A stretch of DNA of 64,000 bases from Adiantum capillus-veneris (Eukaryota > Streptophyta > Polypodiopsida > Polypodiales > Pteridaceae): NCBI GenBank assembly GCA_014529385.2, contig CM043945.1, forward strand, positions 151,937,741-152,001,740. Reading direction: 5' to 3'. Shown here piece after piece: positions 53,094 through 64,000 of the stretch (within the stretch, counting starts at the first letter, position 1; every line of letters starts with the position of its first letter). Position numbers and translations under genes: made by a program. The notes beneath the pieces are model-generated. The model was not told the DNA's origin, made no database searches, and saw only the letters and a program-made list of their open reading frames with translations.

Positions 53094-55050
53094 TTAGCCC
53101 TCTTCTACATCTTCTTTGATTTCTTCTTTACTAGATGATTCCAAAGCTTCATCTTCACTTTGATCTTCACCTGTGTTTTGTTCTTCCTCCTCATCAACAT
53201 CTTTTGGATCATTGTCTCCTCCTCTCTTAAACATTTCGATTCTTTTTCCCACAATGGGAATCTTTACTTCTATACCATCTAGTTCATACAAGCTGTAAGT
53301 AGCATTTTCATGCACATGCTTTACAACATACGGTCCAAACCATCTTTTTGAGAACTTACGCATGACTGTGTGCTGGTTATCAAGGCTACTATCATACACT
53401 AAAACCTAGTCACCTTTGTCAATTGCTTTGCTCCTAAGCTGATGCCACTTATCAAAGTAGTCCTTGTTTTTCAACCTTGCATTTTTGAGTCGTTCCTTTG
53501 CAGCCTCAATGTCTCCAAGTCTTCTCTCTAGTTGCCTTATACGCAATGCAAGGAGGCCTTCCCTGCTAAGCCCCTCTTGCCAAGGTAATACATTCCATGT
53601 GGGAATTGTATCTTCAATCGGCATCACTGGCTTTTGACCATACATTAACTCCGCAGGCATGTAGCCAGTTATTGAGCTATGTGTTGTACGATCAACCCAT
53701 AAAGCATATGGTAAAAATTTTGGCCACTCACCAACTCTTCCTTCGCAAGCCTTGGCCAAAGCTTTGATGATAGGAGGATGCCCTCTTTCACTCTTTCCAT
53801 TGCCTTCTTCAGGGGTGTAAGCTGTAGTAAGAGAAAGCTTGATTCCTATCTAGAAAAGAACTCCCTTGCTTCTTCGGCATCCAGTTCACCTCTGTCTGCA
53901 GTGATCTTTCCCACACAACCATAACCGAAAATCACCTCATCAAGAAGGAATTTGCACACAGCTTCTGTGGTTTTAGCTCTTAATGCTCTTCCTTCAACCT
54001 GATTAGTTAGGTCCTCTCGTACAAGAACCAAGTATCTAATCTGCCAGAGTCCTAAAGGCATTGCGACTAGATCCACAACCCATTTATAGTGCATGGCTAG
54101 TGGATATGTAGGGTGCAATCCATCACGATGTCGAACATTTGAATACATTTGACAAGTTACACATGACTCTACAAATTGAGATACATCATTGTACATACCC
54201 TTCCACCGGTATTTTTCTTTCAACTTGGAGAAGGTTGCCCATACACCCCTGTGTCCAGCCCATATACTCTCTTGAAACTCTTGCATGAGCTTTACTTGAG
54301 TTTCTTTTTTACATATAACCCGTTGTGGTGTAGCACCCTTTTGTTTAGGATGCTTCCACAAGTAACCATCCCTCAAAAAGTACCCATATGCTTTCTTGCA
54401 TATCCTCTTGAATTCTTGTTCAGACCAATCATCCTATTTTGTTAGAGTACTCAAGTAGCTTCCAATAAGAAGCCAATCACCTTCATAAAGATCTTTCAAG
54501 AACAATTCAAGTGGATTAGTCATGGAGACATTGTTACCTTTGACATGAGAGATGGAATAGAACTTTGTGTCCACATCATCTCCCTCGCCAATCATATGTG
54601 ACTCATCTTCATACCTTGTCCTTGATAGCATATCTGCCACTGTATTGTCTTTACCTGCAATGTGCTTAAACTCGGGATTTAAGGACTTAATGTATGCAAT
54701 CCATCGCAACATAGCAATGTTTGGTGTTGAACAACTTGTAATCATCCCAAGAAGTGGTAGAAAATCTCTACAACCACACATGCACCAATTAGGTACTCTT
54801 TCCCATTTTTCAAGGCTGTAACCATATCCCATAACTCTTTATTTATTTGTGGATAGTTTCTTTGGCGATCACTTAGTACCTTTGGTCCAAATCTTACCAC
54901 ATACATGTGTCCTTCTTTTTCATCTTGCCCTATTGCCCATCCAACTTCCTGTAGGACTGGTGTCTACTATCACAATTACTGGCCTTTGACACTCATAGTC
55001 TACCTTCCTCAAAGTTGGTGATGACTGAAGCAACTCCTTTAGCTTTCTCA
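53094..55050 (-). pseudogene. partial RLG-A pol (RNase H and integrase)
   Basis: Minus-strand pieces align in order with 14700-16570: RNase H up to KDNTVADMLSR (about 54832-54434), then the zinc-binding region and VVDLV, TADRGE (54376-53846), the post-catalytic region (53759-53406) and the C-terminal barrel with acidic tail (53399-53094). Stops or frame changes lie between the pieces, including near the catalytic Glu (about 53780-53860). Not functional. Confidence 0.8.
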
Positions 55051-55099
55051 TGGCTTTTACCTGTGTCCTTCTTTGTCATCTTGCCCTATTTCCCATCCA

Positions 55100-56690
55100 A
55101 TCCCTGTATCACAATTTTGGCCTTGGGTATATAAGTTGCAAAGGCTTCTTTCGATTTGGATGCTTTGTTCTTGGCATGTTTGCAGGAAATTTTCCTTCCC
55201 GAGGACACTAGTTTATCATAGGACAGGGACCTTCAACACTGATTGCAATGCATTTCTACTCTACCAGCAACATGGTAAATCTAAGAAATGCAAGAGAGGT
55301 GTCTGCACTTTTGTTCTTTGTGTGTAGTCGTCAGTGTCCTGTTGTCCGGCCAAGTCCACAAGCATGCATATATTTATGATGTTGACATTATGGCATTCGA
55401 ACGGGATCTATAGAACATTCTTCCTCTTGTATATTTGAAGACTAGGTATGTTCTCTACAAGTTTGAGAACATTTTTTCTTTTCTATTAAAAGCTGCGTAT
55501 AGTTTCCATTTAATATAGTTTAAGGTTTGCAAAGTATTGACAACTACAATCGTTTTGCTTTAGAATTTCTCACATTGAGATTGAACGCAGTTGAAAGAGT
55601 GATTGCAAAGAAGCTACGTGATGCTTACCTTATGAAAGTTACCTTGTTAATTTTACCAAGTCTTTACCCGAAGTAACTAGTTTACAACTTGTTCAAATGT
55701 CTGCAATACCTTGTGGAGGGATCATATTTTGAGAGAGTCCTTGTAATTGAATGACTTTGGATCAACTTGTTGTCCACTTAAAGTGTGGTTTTGATAATCA
55801 CCAAGCGCCATTTGTATGAGATATTAGTTCTAAATTTCTTTCAGGTCTTATGTTTGATGTCTTTGTCCATGTGCACCTAGATAGTGTAAGGCTGATTGGT
55901 GACAAGAAGTTGCTCAAAAGAATTCAATTTTTAAAGTTTTTGTTTAGTAGATAAAGGTATTTATAACCAAAGGTATTTCAAGTTTGATAGAGCAGAGTAA
56001 CGTATTGCTATTTACTTTGTGCTTCAAGTTTGACAAAAGCATAGGTGCAAAAATTTGCAGGAGAGTTAGTGGGTGTTTGCAAAGCCTCATAATAATTCCA
56101 GGTTGCCTTTTGGAAAGATCAAAGAGTAACTCAGAGTGGAGCGTTTGAAGTTATCAGCTTTGTCTTTCAATAGAGATACAAGAACATAGGCATGAGAGAT
56201 AACATTTGCATGGAGATGGCACTCTTCCCTTATCAATTTTTGGAAAGGCAATGTAATGGTTCCACTTAATTCTTAGAATAAGCCAAACTTGCTACCGGTA
56301 TTTGAGTAGGCTTCGATTTCTAAGTTAGCAAACCTTTGGCTCACGTTCCTTTATTGAGGTGACTGTTGTGCTCTTTAGTTGCTCTTTCATCTTCATGTAT
56401 ATTCTTGCAATCTTGTTTTCAACAAAAGCTCCATTTGAAGCAATATCAAGGCTTCATATATGTTATCACAAAATTGATTAGATGTCGCTCTTAAGCACAC
56501 AAAGCTTTTGACAAAGGAAATTAAACATTTTCTAAATGGTTACAAAGAGAGATAGGCTTGAACTCAAGGCCTTGAGTATTATGTGTTGGGTTTTGGTTCC
56601 ACCCCAAGGGTTTAGGAGTATGTGTGTGCGCTTGTGTTGGACATCACTTTATCAGACACACCTAAGAAAATGATTCTTTATTTATGCCTT
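55100..56690. other. unassigned region
   Basis: No convincing gene in 1.6 kb. At its left edge a segment near 55060-55115 (TGTCATCTTGCCCTATTTCC) repeats the wording of 54920-54965 inside the RLG-A relic, so the truncation point involves a small duplication. Some of the rest may belong to the decayed LINE below. Confidence 0.4.
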
Positions 56691-56692
56691 GC

Positions 56693-56800
56693 AATCGCTA
56701 TGATGATGTACAACAAATTATGCATACTCTACACTTGTTTGGATTGGCGGCATGTCTCCAAGTTAATTTTCGTAAATCCAAGCTATTACCTTTGAATGAG
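56693..56800 (+). pseudogene. LINE (non-LTR) reverse-transcriptase fragment
   Basis: The frame reads NRYDDVQQIMHTLHLFGLAA followed by CLQVNFRKSKLLPLN. This matches the pattern after the FADD box of plant L1-type RTs (V-x-x-I-x-x-x-L-x-x-F-x-x-A-S-G-L-x-V-N-x-x-K-S). Only 36 codons are readable; the flanks are too decayed to extend it. Confidence 0.5.
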
Positions 56801-57380
56801 TGATTGACATAAGACATTATGGTCAGGGGAGATTGTTTATTTGCACACTATAGTTCACCATTTGGCTTATTCGTTTGCTTGGGACGTAATAATGGGATTG
56901 TGCAATGGTTGAACGGTAGCTTTTTTTTGCCCCTAATTACGTATTTTACTTAAAGTCGTTCCATTTTATGGCAGGCCTTGTGATTTTATCACTTGTTTGC
57001 TAATGAAAAAGAAGTTAATTTTTTTTAATTTGTATTTTTTTATTGGTTGATGCCGTAGTGGGTATTCATTGTTTGTAGCTCTCAAGAAAATGATGAAACA
57101 CTACCTATGGTGAAGCTCGAGATTCGAGAGAAATGGAGAAGCGGCAACATTAAATAATGATGAGTAAAAGAAAAGGGCGAGGGCGATTAAGGGTGTGCAG
57201 TGCAGATATTGTGGGCAATAGATTGAGCTTGCAGGAGGCTAGGGCAGCAGAGACCAAGGATGTGTGTTCAGCAACAGTGTTATGTTCTGCGGCGGCTAGG
57301 GATATGGTAAGCGGGGAAATAGAGCACTATGTTTCTAGTGGTGCATGGGTGGAGAGGAGACCAATGGTATGGCAGGCCGA
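56801..57380. other. unassigned region
   Basis: A T-rich segment (about 56910-57050) is followed by purine-rich DNA. One frame from 57157 runs through the GA microsatellites, which inflate its length; I do not accept it as a gene. Confidence 0.4.
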
Positions 57381-57383
57381 GCT

Positions 57384-57390
<7 letters not shown>

Positions 57391-57426
<36 letters not shown>

Positions 57427-57447
57427 TGGTTGCAGTGCCTGGAGAGG

Positions 57448-57476
<29 letters not shown>
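57391..57476 (+). repeat. paired GA microsatellites
   Basis: Two (GA)n runs (about 57389-57424 and 57447-57476) are separated by about 22 bp. Confidence 0.85.
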
Positions 57477-57478
<2 letters not shown>

Positions 57479-58047
57479 AGTTGCAACTTGCAGGAGGCAA
57501 ACAAAGGGGAACATGCAGGAGCAACGCCCACACCATGCGAGTGAGGGTTCCATTGCATGAACGAAAGAGTAGGTTGCACATCAAACCTGAGGTACAGAGG
57601 AAGGACTTTGTTAAGAGGTGGCACGTGGACCAGAGAGGGAGACAGCCGTACGTCGGTGCCAAGCGAGTAGCTCCAGATTTTTTCTCAGTTTAGAAGATCA
57701 AGTGTGTGTCCCCCAAATGCAAATTAAAGCCGCTGATTTGTTTGCAGGAGACAACGAGAGAGAAGACGAGATGGGAGCCGCACAGAAACCCTTTATGTTA
57801 GGTGTCATCGTTGTCCTCCTTGGAGGGGGTAATGGCATTCGCCAATCGGAGCAAGGCAAGGAGCGGACCAGGAGCACAGATGGCGCTGCAGAGTGAGCGA
57901 TGGCGGATGGAGGGTCGAAAGGGTGTTGGGGGCACAAGCTGTGCGCTACTCAGAGGTAACGAAGGGTTGGGGCTCCCATGAGAGGTGTAGGCAACGCTGA
58001 AAATCAATCGAGCTGGGAGATACAAGGGTTGATGGAGGCAGGGTGCG

Positions 58048-58140
58048 ACAATTGCTATCCTTGTAACAAATTATTCAAGAGAAGAGAGAGGCTCGCAACA
58101 ATTGCTATCCTTGTAACAAATTATTCAAGAGAAGAGAGAG
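58048..58140 (+). repeat. 50-bp-period direct duplication
   Basis: A 43-bp segment starting ACAATTGCTATCCTTGTAAC occurs at 58048-58090 and again, identical, at 58098-58140. It lies about 180 bp upstream of the metallothionein-like relic. Confidence 0.9.
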
Positions 58141-58316
58141 ACTCACTCTGCGAGCCTGAGGCTAAGGGAGTAAAGGGATAGAGAGAGAGTACTGAGCGTA
58201 GAGTATGTCTTGCAATGAGTGATGTCTGTGAGGATGAGTGTATGTGTGTGTGTGTGCGCATTTGCGTAGCCATTTCCATTCCTACAATTTTTTGTTTGTT
58301 TCTACAAACCATATCC

Positions 58317-58548
58317 ATGTCTTCGTCAGGGAGCGGATGCAATTGTGGTGCCAACTGAAGCTGTGGCAGCGGATGTAAGTGTGGTAAGAAGGTGTTTGAC
58401 TAAACTGTCCTCGATTCCCCAAAGGGAAGTGACGGTTGTTGGTTGTGTGTGTCAGTCCACTGACCCCTGTCCCTGTGAAGCGCAAACCTCAAGCGAGGAT
58501 GCTTGCAAGTGCAGTACGAACTGTACCTACAATCCCTGTAACTATTGA
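58317..58548 (+). pseudogene. metallothionein-like gene relic (two exons)
   Basis: Metallothioneins are small cytosolic proteins that bind Cu/Zn through clustered cysteines. Exon 1 (58317-58391) encodes MSSSGSGCNCGAN, a TGA, then SCGSGCKCGKK; the TGA is where a Cys is expected. A 64-bp GT...AG intron (58392-58455) joins it in frame to exon 2 (58456-58548), which encodes STDPCPCEAQ and ends ACKCSTNCTYNPCNY. Plant metallothioneins typically end CKC-x2-NCTC-x-PCNC, so two terminal cysteines are tyrosine here (TGC/TGT to TAC/TAT). The total is 55 codons, somewhat short for plant forms. Three lost cysteines argue for a pseudogene or strongly altered copy. The intron is shorter than most plant introns, so a frameshift is the alternative. 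Confidence 0.55.
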
Positions 58549-58559
58549 TTATGATCATG

Positions 58560-59177
58560 TTTAGTACTAACTTGTGCCATGTAGAAACTTGGAGGGTTCA
58601 CCTTCAGTACTCCTCTATATAACGTGTATTCGCGGGATATTCAAAAAACCCCTCTTTAACATGTTTGAAGGAATAAAATGACTCTTTATTTTAGGTTATT
58701 TTTTTAAAATTGAATATAAAAACCCCTCATTTTAATGTATCTCTGTTGAATTGCCTTAAAGAAATTCATTCTCTCTTTTTGAACTCACGTTATACATTAA
58801 CATGATTATATAGTGTAACCTCCGAGTGTAGAAATTATCATGTTGACAGATGCAATACACACATAGGCAACCATGATGGTATGGTTATCTTCTCGCCAAT
58901 TGTCCATCTTCATGTATCTTAGAAGAAAGATAAATTTCACTTTTTGCTGATATAGCTTTACCAAAAATGTGTGTAGGTGTGTGTGAGAGGAACGGAGAGA
59001 GAGAGAGAGAGAGAGTGCGCAGACTCGCAGAGCTTGAATACAATGAAACTAGAAGAATTGCTCCACATGTTCCTCTTTGGAATTAAGGAAGAAGAAGTAG
59101 GCTTCCACGGTCACTCTTCGAAGCTTTAAATCTCTCTCTCTTTCTCTACTAAAAACTCGAGAAAGGTGAGTTGCAAA
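58560..59177. other. unassigned; host sequence of the TRIM-like element
   Basis: No gene is seen. A short GA run lies at about 58997-59016. Close to the right end, AAAG/GTGAGT (59164-59172) resembles a splice donor, so the insertion may lie in an intron, but no coding exon is recognised. Confidence 0.4.
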
Positions 59178-59297
59178 TGTTGAGCTTATATGTGAAGCTA
59201 CTCAATATATAGCTTCTCTATATATGGCACCCAGGTCCCCTCTATATATACATCATCCCCTGTGTGTATTCTACACACTTTGGGGTTCTATTTCTGT

Positions 59298-59344
<47 letters not shown>

Positions 59345-59345
59345 A
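59178..59345 (+). repeat. 5' LTR of TRIM-H
   Basis: This 168-bp LTR carries CTCTATATATGG and a TC run before the terminal CAACA. Confidence 0.75.
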
Positions 59346-59357
59346 TGATTTCAGAGC
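59346..59357 (+). other. primer-binding site of TRIM-H
   Basis: TGATTTCAGAGC starts directly after the LTR and matches TGGTATCAGAGC at 10 of 12 positions. Confidence 0.65.
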
Positions 59358-59359
59358 AG

Positions 59360-60110
59360 TACGTTTTTGTTTTTGATTTTTCTCTTGATTGAAAACGATT
59401 TGGCAGAAACTATCCGCTGAAAGACATCGGAATCAATGTGGTCTACAACTTTGCAGAAGAAAGTTTTTTCAAATTCTGCACCAAATTTGAGTTATTGTTC
59501 GTGAACTGCGTACATGCCTGAAAAGCAACTTTCGCTTTTTGTTTTTGATTTTTCTATTAATTGAAAACGATTTTGCAGAAACTACCCGACAACAGCATCG
59601 GAATCAATGTGGTCTACAGCTTTACAGGAGAAAGTTTTTTCAAATTTTGCACTGATTTTGAGTTATTATTCGCGGGCTGCGTACATGTCTAAAAAAGCAA
59701 CTTTCACTTTTTATTTTTTATTTTTCTACTAATTGAAAACGATTTTGCAAAAACTACCCGCGAGAGGTACTGGAATCGATGTGGTCTACAACTTTGCAGA
59801 AAAAGTTTTTTCAAATTCTACACCGATTTTGAGTTATCGTTCGCGGACTGTGTACATATCTGAAAAGCATCTTTTGTTTTATATTTTTTATTTTTCTCTT
59901 AATTGAAAACAATTTTGCAGAAAATAGCCACGAGAAACACCGGAATCGATGTGGTCTACAACTTTGCAGTTGAAAATTTTTTCAAATTCTGCACTGATTT
60001 TGAGTTATCGTTGGCGGACTGCGTACATGCCTGAAAAGGAACTTTTGTTTTTTGTTTTTGATTTTTCTGCTAATTGAAAAGGATTTTTCAGAAACTACTC
60101 GCGTGAGCTA
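59360..60110 (+). repeat. about 171-bp tandem array, 4.5 units, in TRIM-H
   Basis: ATTGAAAAC recurs at spacings of 172, 172, 170 and 170 bp (GAAAA at 59391, 59563, 59735, 59905, 60075). Each unit has GTGGTCTACAACTTTGCAG and AAGTTTTTTCAAATTCTGCA-type wording and a GAGTTAT block. It shares its core with the RLC-E leader repeats at 2611-2960. Confidence 0.9.
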
Positions 60111-60339
60111 TCGGAATCAAATTGGAATTGGAATCGGAATTTGTTACTGATGTAACTTTGCTGCAGAAGCCAGTTATATATCGTTCCGATTCAGTCGAGC
60201 CGTTGATGATCGTCCAAATTCTATCGAGCTACTGTTGGTACATGATCTTTTGTTATATGATATACTCGTTCATTGATTCTCGTATAATTATTCTTCTTGA
60301 TATATAGTTTACGTTGTTTTATTAATAATTTGTCATTGA

Positions 60340-60890
60340 TACCATAGTGATTTTGATGGTACCATGATGATGTTTTGTTAATACTTTGGTCATGCTGATT
60401 TTCATTGATACCATGATGATATTTTGTTGATACTATGGTTATTCTGAGTGATGCCATGATGATATTTTGTTGATTCCATGGTTATTCTCGGTGATACCAT
60501 CATGTTGTTTCGTTGATATCATGGTTATACTCGGTGATACCATGATCATATTTCGTTGATGCCATGGTTATTCTCGGTGATACCATGATGTTATTTCGTT
60601 GATACCATGGTTATTCTCGGTGATACCATGATGTTGTTTCTTTGATACCATGGTTATTCTCGGTGATACCATGATGTTGTTTCGTTGGTACAATGATTAT
60701 TTTCATTGATATCATGATGTTGTTTCGTTGATACCATGGTTATTCTCGGTGATACCATGATGTTGTTTCGTTGATACAATGATTATTCTATGATGCTTTT
60801 TGTTGATATAATGATGATTTATTCATTTTTATTGATACAATGATGATATTTTGTTAATACTTTGATGATACTCATTGATATCCTATGTTG
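60340..60890 (+). repeat. 43-bp minisatellite, about 12 units, in TRIM-H
   Basis: Units of the type TTGATACCATGGTTATTCTC plus GGTGATACCATGATGTTGTT recur every 43-44 bp; each is itself two related half-units (GATACCATG). Units at the edges are more diverged. Confidence 0.9.
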
Positions 60891-61510
60891 ATAAATGTCG
60901 TTTTATGTAGTATATACACATGTCATTTGCATCACATAATCACGCATCTTGTACTTTTACATTCATACTTATATGTTGTCGTGCGTATATATGTCGTCAA
61001 AAGAGTGGCGTCGCGAACCATCTCTTATGATATTGTGAATGTAATTATTTCACTAACGATGCTAATAATTTTTATAACTATGTTTTTTGAGTCTATCATC
61101 TATGTAGGATTGATCAAAGAATTGATATCATGAAGACAAACTTGGTGACAATAAAAGATTTATGAAGACATTTTTGGTGATACCATATTGATAACAAGCT
61201 AAACAACATATTTACGGAGACACTTCTGATTACGAGCTAATCGATAGCCTTTACACCTCTTTATTGAACCTTTGTATTCATTATTGTATTTGATAGGATA
61301 GGAGTAATGTAATCCCTCATAAAACATTCATTGTAAAAGGACTGATATAGCTCCTCATAAAATATTCATTGTAAAAGGAGTGATGTAGCTCCTCATGAAC
61401 ATTTGTACATTCAATGATTTTTATAATATAACGGTGGGTGTATATAGATCTGTGGTTTTTTCCCTTGATCCCCCAAGGGTTTTTTCATCCACAGTTAGGG
61501 ACCCTTATTT

Positions 61511-61519
61511 GAGTGGGGG
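61511..61519 (+). other. polypurine tract of TRIM-H
   Basis: GAGTGGGGG lies directly before TGTTGAGC of the 3' LTR. Confidence 0.6.
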
Positions 61520-61639
61520 TGTTGAGCTTATATGTGAAGCTACTCAATATATGGCTTCTCTATATATGGCACCCAGGTCCCCTCTATATATACATCATCT
61601 CATGTGTGTATTCTAGACACTTTGGGGTTCTATTTCTAT

Positions 61640-61683
<44 letters not shown>
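61520..61683 (+). repeat. 3' LTR of TRIM-H
   Basis: This matches 59178 onward; the end is merged with a TC microsatellite. Confidence 0.7.
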
Positions 61684-62055
<372 letters not shown>

Positions 62056-62194
62056 ATGCGCGTCCACACACATAATTATCCTTGTCCCTCTATGGTATTT
62101 CCCATCAGTCTGCCTTGTGGTAAAGTGAAGGTGCTACAGTCCTTTGCAATCAAGCTAGACTCCATGTAGAGAAAGGTGCTTTTTTGTACTTGTT

Positions 62195-62196
<2 letters not shown>

Positions 62197-62273
<77 letters not shown>
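62197..62273 (+). repeat. TC microsatellite
   Basis: About 38 TC units, followed by ACGAGCACGTGCAG. Confidence 0.9.
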
Positions 62274-62274
<1 letters not shown>

Positions 62275-62279
62275 GAGCA

Positions 62280-63059
62280 CGTGCAGTTCCTTGCATTGCG
62301 ATGGCGAAGCGCAAAAATCATTGCTATTGCTGCTTTATGCCAATGCTATCTTGCAATAGGCAGAGCCTCTGTCCATTTTGCATGTTGTGCAGGCCTTGCC
62401 TTTGTTTGTTTGCATTACTGCAACAGTTTCCCTTATTGAGAGCAGTGACTTAAAGGGCTCATTTCTTCACCCAGATGGAGCAACAATCTCTAGCTTCAAT
62501 CTCTTGTGTATTTTTCACCGCATGCTCGGGCCGACAAAATGTCAAACATAATATAGCCATTGATCTCAAGAAGGAAATGGTAATTCTACTGCGGTAAAAA
62601 TTATCTTCTTGCTATCTTCACCGTTTTGCATTGGGCTAGTGAGCTGCATACTGAGAAATGACATTAACTACCGTCCTCATAAATGCAGCTTTTATGTTTT
62701 CATTTTTTATGTGTCAGAATGTTGAAAATGCCTGTGACTGTCAACTTTACCTCTCTCGATTTTGTTGAGACTGGCCAGTGCAGTCTTCACATGACAAGCT
62801 CCTTGTGCATATTTTTTCTTTCTTGATTGTTTTTGCGTGCGCCTAATTCCCTCCTCTCGGGTACCAGAACCTTTAATCAATTCCCTCTCCCTTAAATTGT
62901 GTACTTACGCTCCAACATTATGGCTCTTTTGGTTGGAAGCATCCCTGCTCAATGTGGGGCTCCTCATGAAAAGACTACAATTGTTAATCCTTGCTCACAT
63001 TATTAATCAACAGGCTAGTATTTTGGCTACAATATGGGAGGCATAAAATGTAGCTTCCA

Positions 63060-63060
<1 letters not shown>
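62280..63060. other. unassigned region
   Basis: No gene recognised. A short Cys-rich frame from ATG 62302 (MAKRKNHCYCCFMPM...) is open for about 50 codons but runs back into the microsatellite and has no known pattern. Confidence 0.4.
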
Positions 63061-63061
<1 letters not shown>

Positions 63062-63112
<51 letters not shown>

Positions 63113-63130
63113 CATACATACACACACACA

Positions 63131-63171
<41 letters not shown>

Positions 63172-63255
63172 CAATGGATTTTTGTATTACTTGAAGATAG
63201 GAACATAGATTCTCAAAAGTGATGTGTTACAATTATGAGGAGATAGGCATGAACA

Positions 63256-63337
<82 letters not shown>
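63062..63337 (+). repeat. TC/CA/TG and TG/GA microsatellites
   Basis: (TC)n (CA)n (GT)n spans about 63062-63170, including a CACACACGTGTGTG palindrome at its middle. (TG)n(AG)n follows at about 63259-63337. Confidence 0.85.
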
Positions 63338-64000
63338 TTGGGATGTGATCACGCAAAATATTGCTATCAGTAGGATGTTACGGAACTATTCCAAAATGAG
63401 CATAGTTACAAGAGGCCTTGCATGTAAAACAAATGATTGGTGCATTTGTGACCATGCAAGAGAGAATTTTTCCAAAAAGTATGCATCGAGTGATTAATGC
63501 CTTAGCCATTGCATCCCAACCATAAAGTGACACACCTAAACATCATTGCTTGGTGACCCCATGTATCAGAGCTTGCAATTGAACTTGGCTACACATAAGT
63601 GAACTTTGAAACATTTGCGCCACATTAGCTCGACAAAGTTATGGCATGAAGTTGATATCTTTACCATAATAAAAAAATGTTGCAGAGGTTGTGCTTAGTC
63701 CTCTTTTTCTTTATAACTATAGGGCCTTTCTATTGCATGATGTGTCTTGGATTGAAAATTGTCTTGGATTTTACTCCCCATAATCGTTCATGATGCATCG
63801 TAATAGTACTACCTCATAGGGGTAGGCCTCGTGATTTACAATATGTAGCAGACTTGTAGCTCATAGTCAACGTCCAAAAAGCCTTTGAGATAATGATAAT
63901 GTTATCTTTCAAACTAAGGATTTTGACCCAAAAACTGAGGCTCCTTTCCCACGGCTATTTGCCACTTTACAAGGCTTGTAGGTTCTGAGCGGGCAATAGA
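63338..64000. other. unassigned region at the window end
   Basis: AT-rich DNA without an ORF over 60 codons or a recognisable motif. Confidence 0.4.

Larger units (their letters stand above)
51038..55050 (-). mobile_element. RLG-A, truncated minus-strand copy
   Basis: The 3' LTR (51038-53035, 1998 bp) and the 3' half of pol are present; the sequence stops resembling RLG-A at about 55050-55100, before the RT catalytic region. It is clearly diverged from the copy at 8610 (several stops and frame changes). It is inserted in the RT of RLG-G. Confidence 0.85.

Noticed and set aside
57618-57896. Frame with a hydrophobic stretch (GVIVVLLGGGNGI) suggesting a signal or membrane protein
   Set aside because: Short, overlaps other chance frames in a purine-rich region, no homologue or second copy seen.
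58384-58455. Alternative intron using the stronger donor GTAAGAAG at 58384
   Set aside because: It would put exon 2 out of frame and lose the Cys-rich end; the GT at 58392 keeps the frame.
62302-62454. Cys-rich 50-codon frame resembling a small metal-binding peptide
   Set aside because: No regular Cys spacing of a known family and the frame continues upstream into the TC microsatellite; kept only as a remark.

Overview
This is repeat-dominated plant nuclear DNA, about 64 kb. Nearly everything recognisable is an LTR retrotransposon, whole, nested or broken, with long GA/TC and CA/TG microsatellites between and inside them. Primer-binding sites for plant-type tRNAs, a Ty3 pol with two RNase H domains (Tat lineage), Ty1/copia elements and a plant-type metallothionein relic all point to a land plant. 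The pol type of the best-preserved element and the very long GA tracts suggest a large-genome non-flowering plant such as a fern, but this is a weak inference. I saw no rRNA, tRNA, CRISPR array or bacterial-type operon. Element labels below (RLG-A and so on) are made up for this report. Layout: (1) 1-666, right part of an RLG-A LTR beside a minus-strand copia relic, RLC-E (667-3499). (2) 3500-21638, non-autonomous LTR element RLX-D with TSD ACAAT, its ORF split by a complete young RLG-A (8610-18638; two 2008-bp LTRs, 4-bp TSD GCGG). (3) 22801-39968, minus-strand gag-only element RLG-C, whose 5' LTR was hit by a complete plus-strand Tat-type element RLG-B (29472-38223, TSD GCGT); RLG-C itself sits in one copy of a roughly 0.74-kb tandem duplication. 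(4) 40846-44300, AT-rich DNA with a ~150-bp tandem array. (5) 44311-51037, a minus-strand Ty3/gypsy relic, RLG-G, split by a plus-strand copia element RLC-F (44680-49446) that carries a fold-back MITE in its 5' LTR. (6) 51038 to about 55050, a truncated minus-strand RLG-A. (7) 55100-58600, a LINE fragment, microsatellites and a decayed two-exon metallothionein-like gene. (8) 59178 to about 61690, a TRIM-like element without coding capacity and with two internal tandem arrays, followed by compound microsatellites to the end. The most interesting signal is a family of roughly 70-residue ORFs. RLG-A LTRs carry two related ORFs in tandem (sORF-A, 72 aa, and sORF-B, 70 aa), joined by an ATGA stop/start overlap and lying downstream of a TATA box and a plausible intron. 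A third member (sORF-C, also 72 aa, about 38 of 72 residues identical to sORF-A without gaps) lies in the leader of the distantly related RLG-B, just before gag. I recognise no known family for them. Other leads: RLG-C shares PBS, PPT and LTR-terminal signals with RLG-A and may depend on it; the TRIM-like element and the copia relic share a leader repeat module; a 443-bp near-perfect palindrome lies inside RLG-C; and both young Ty3 insertions hit a TTCGCG site with 4-bp duplications.
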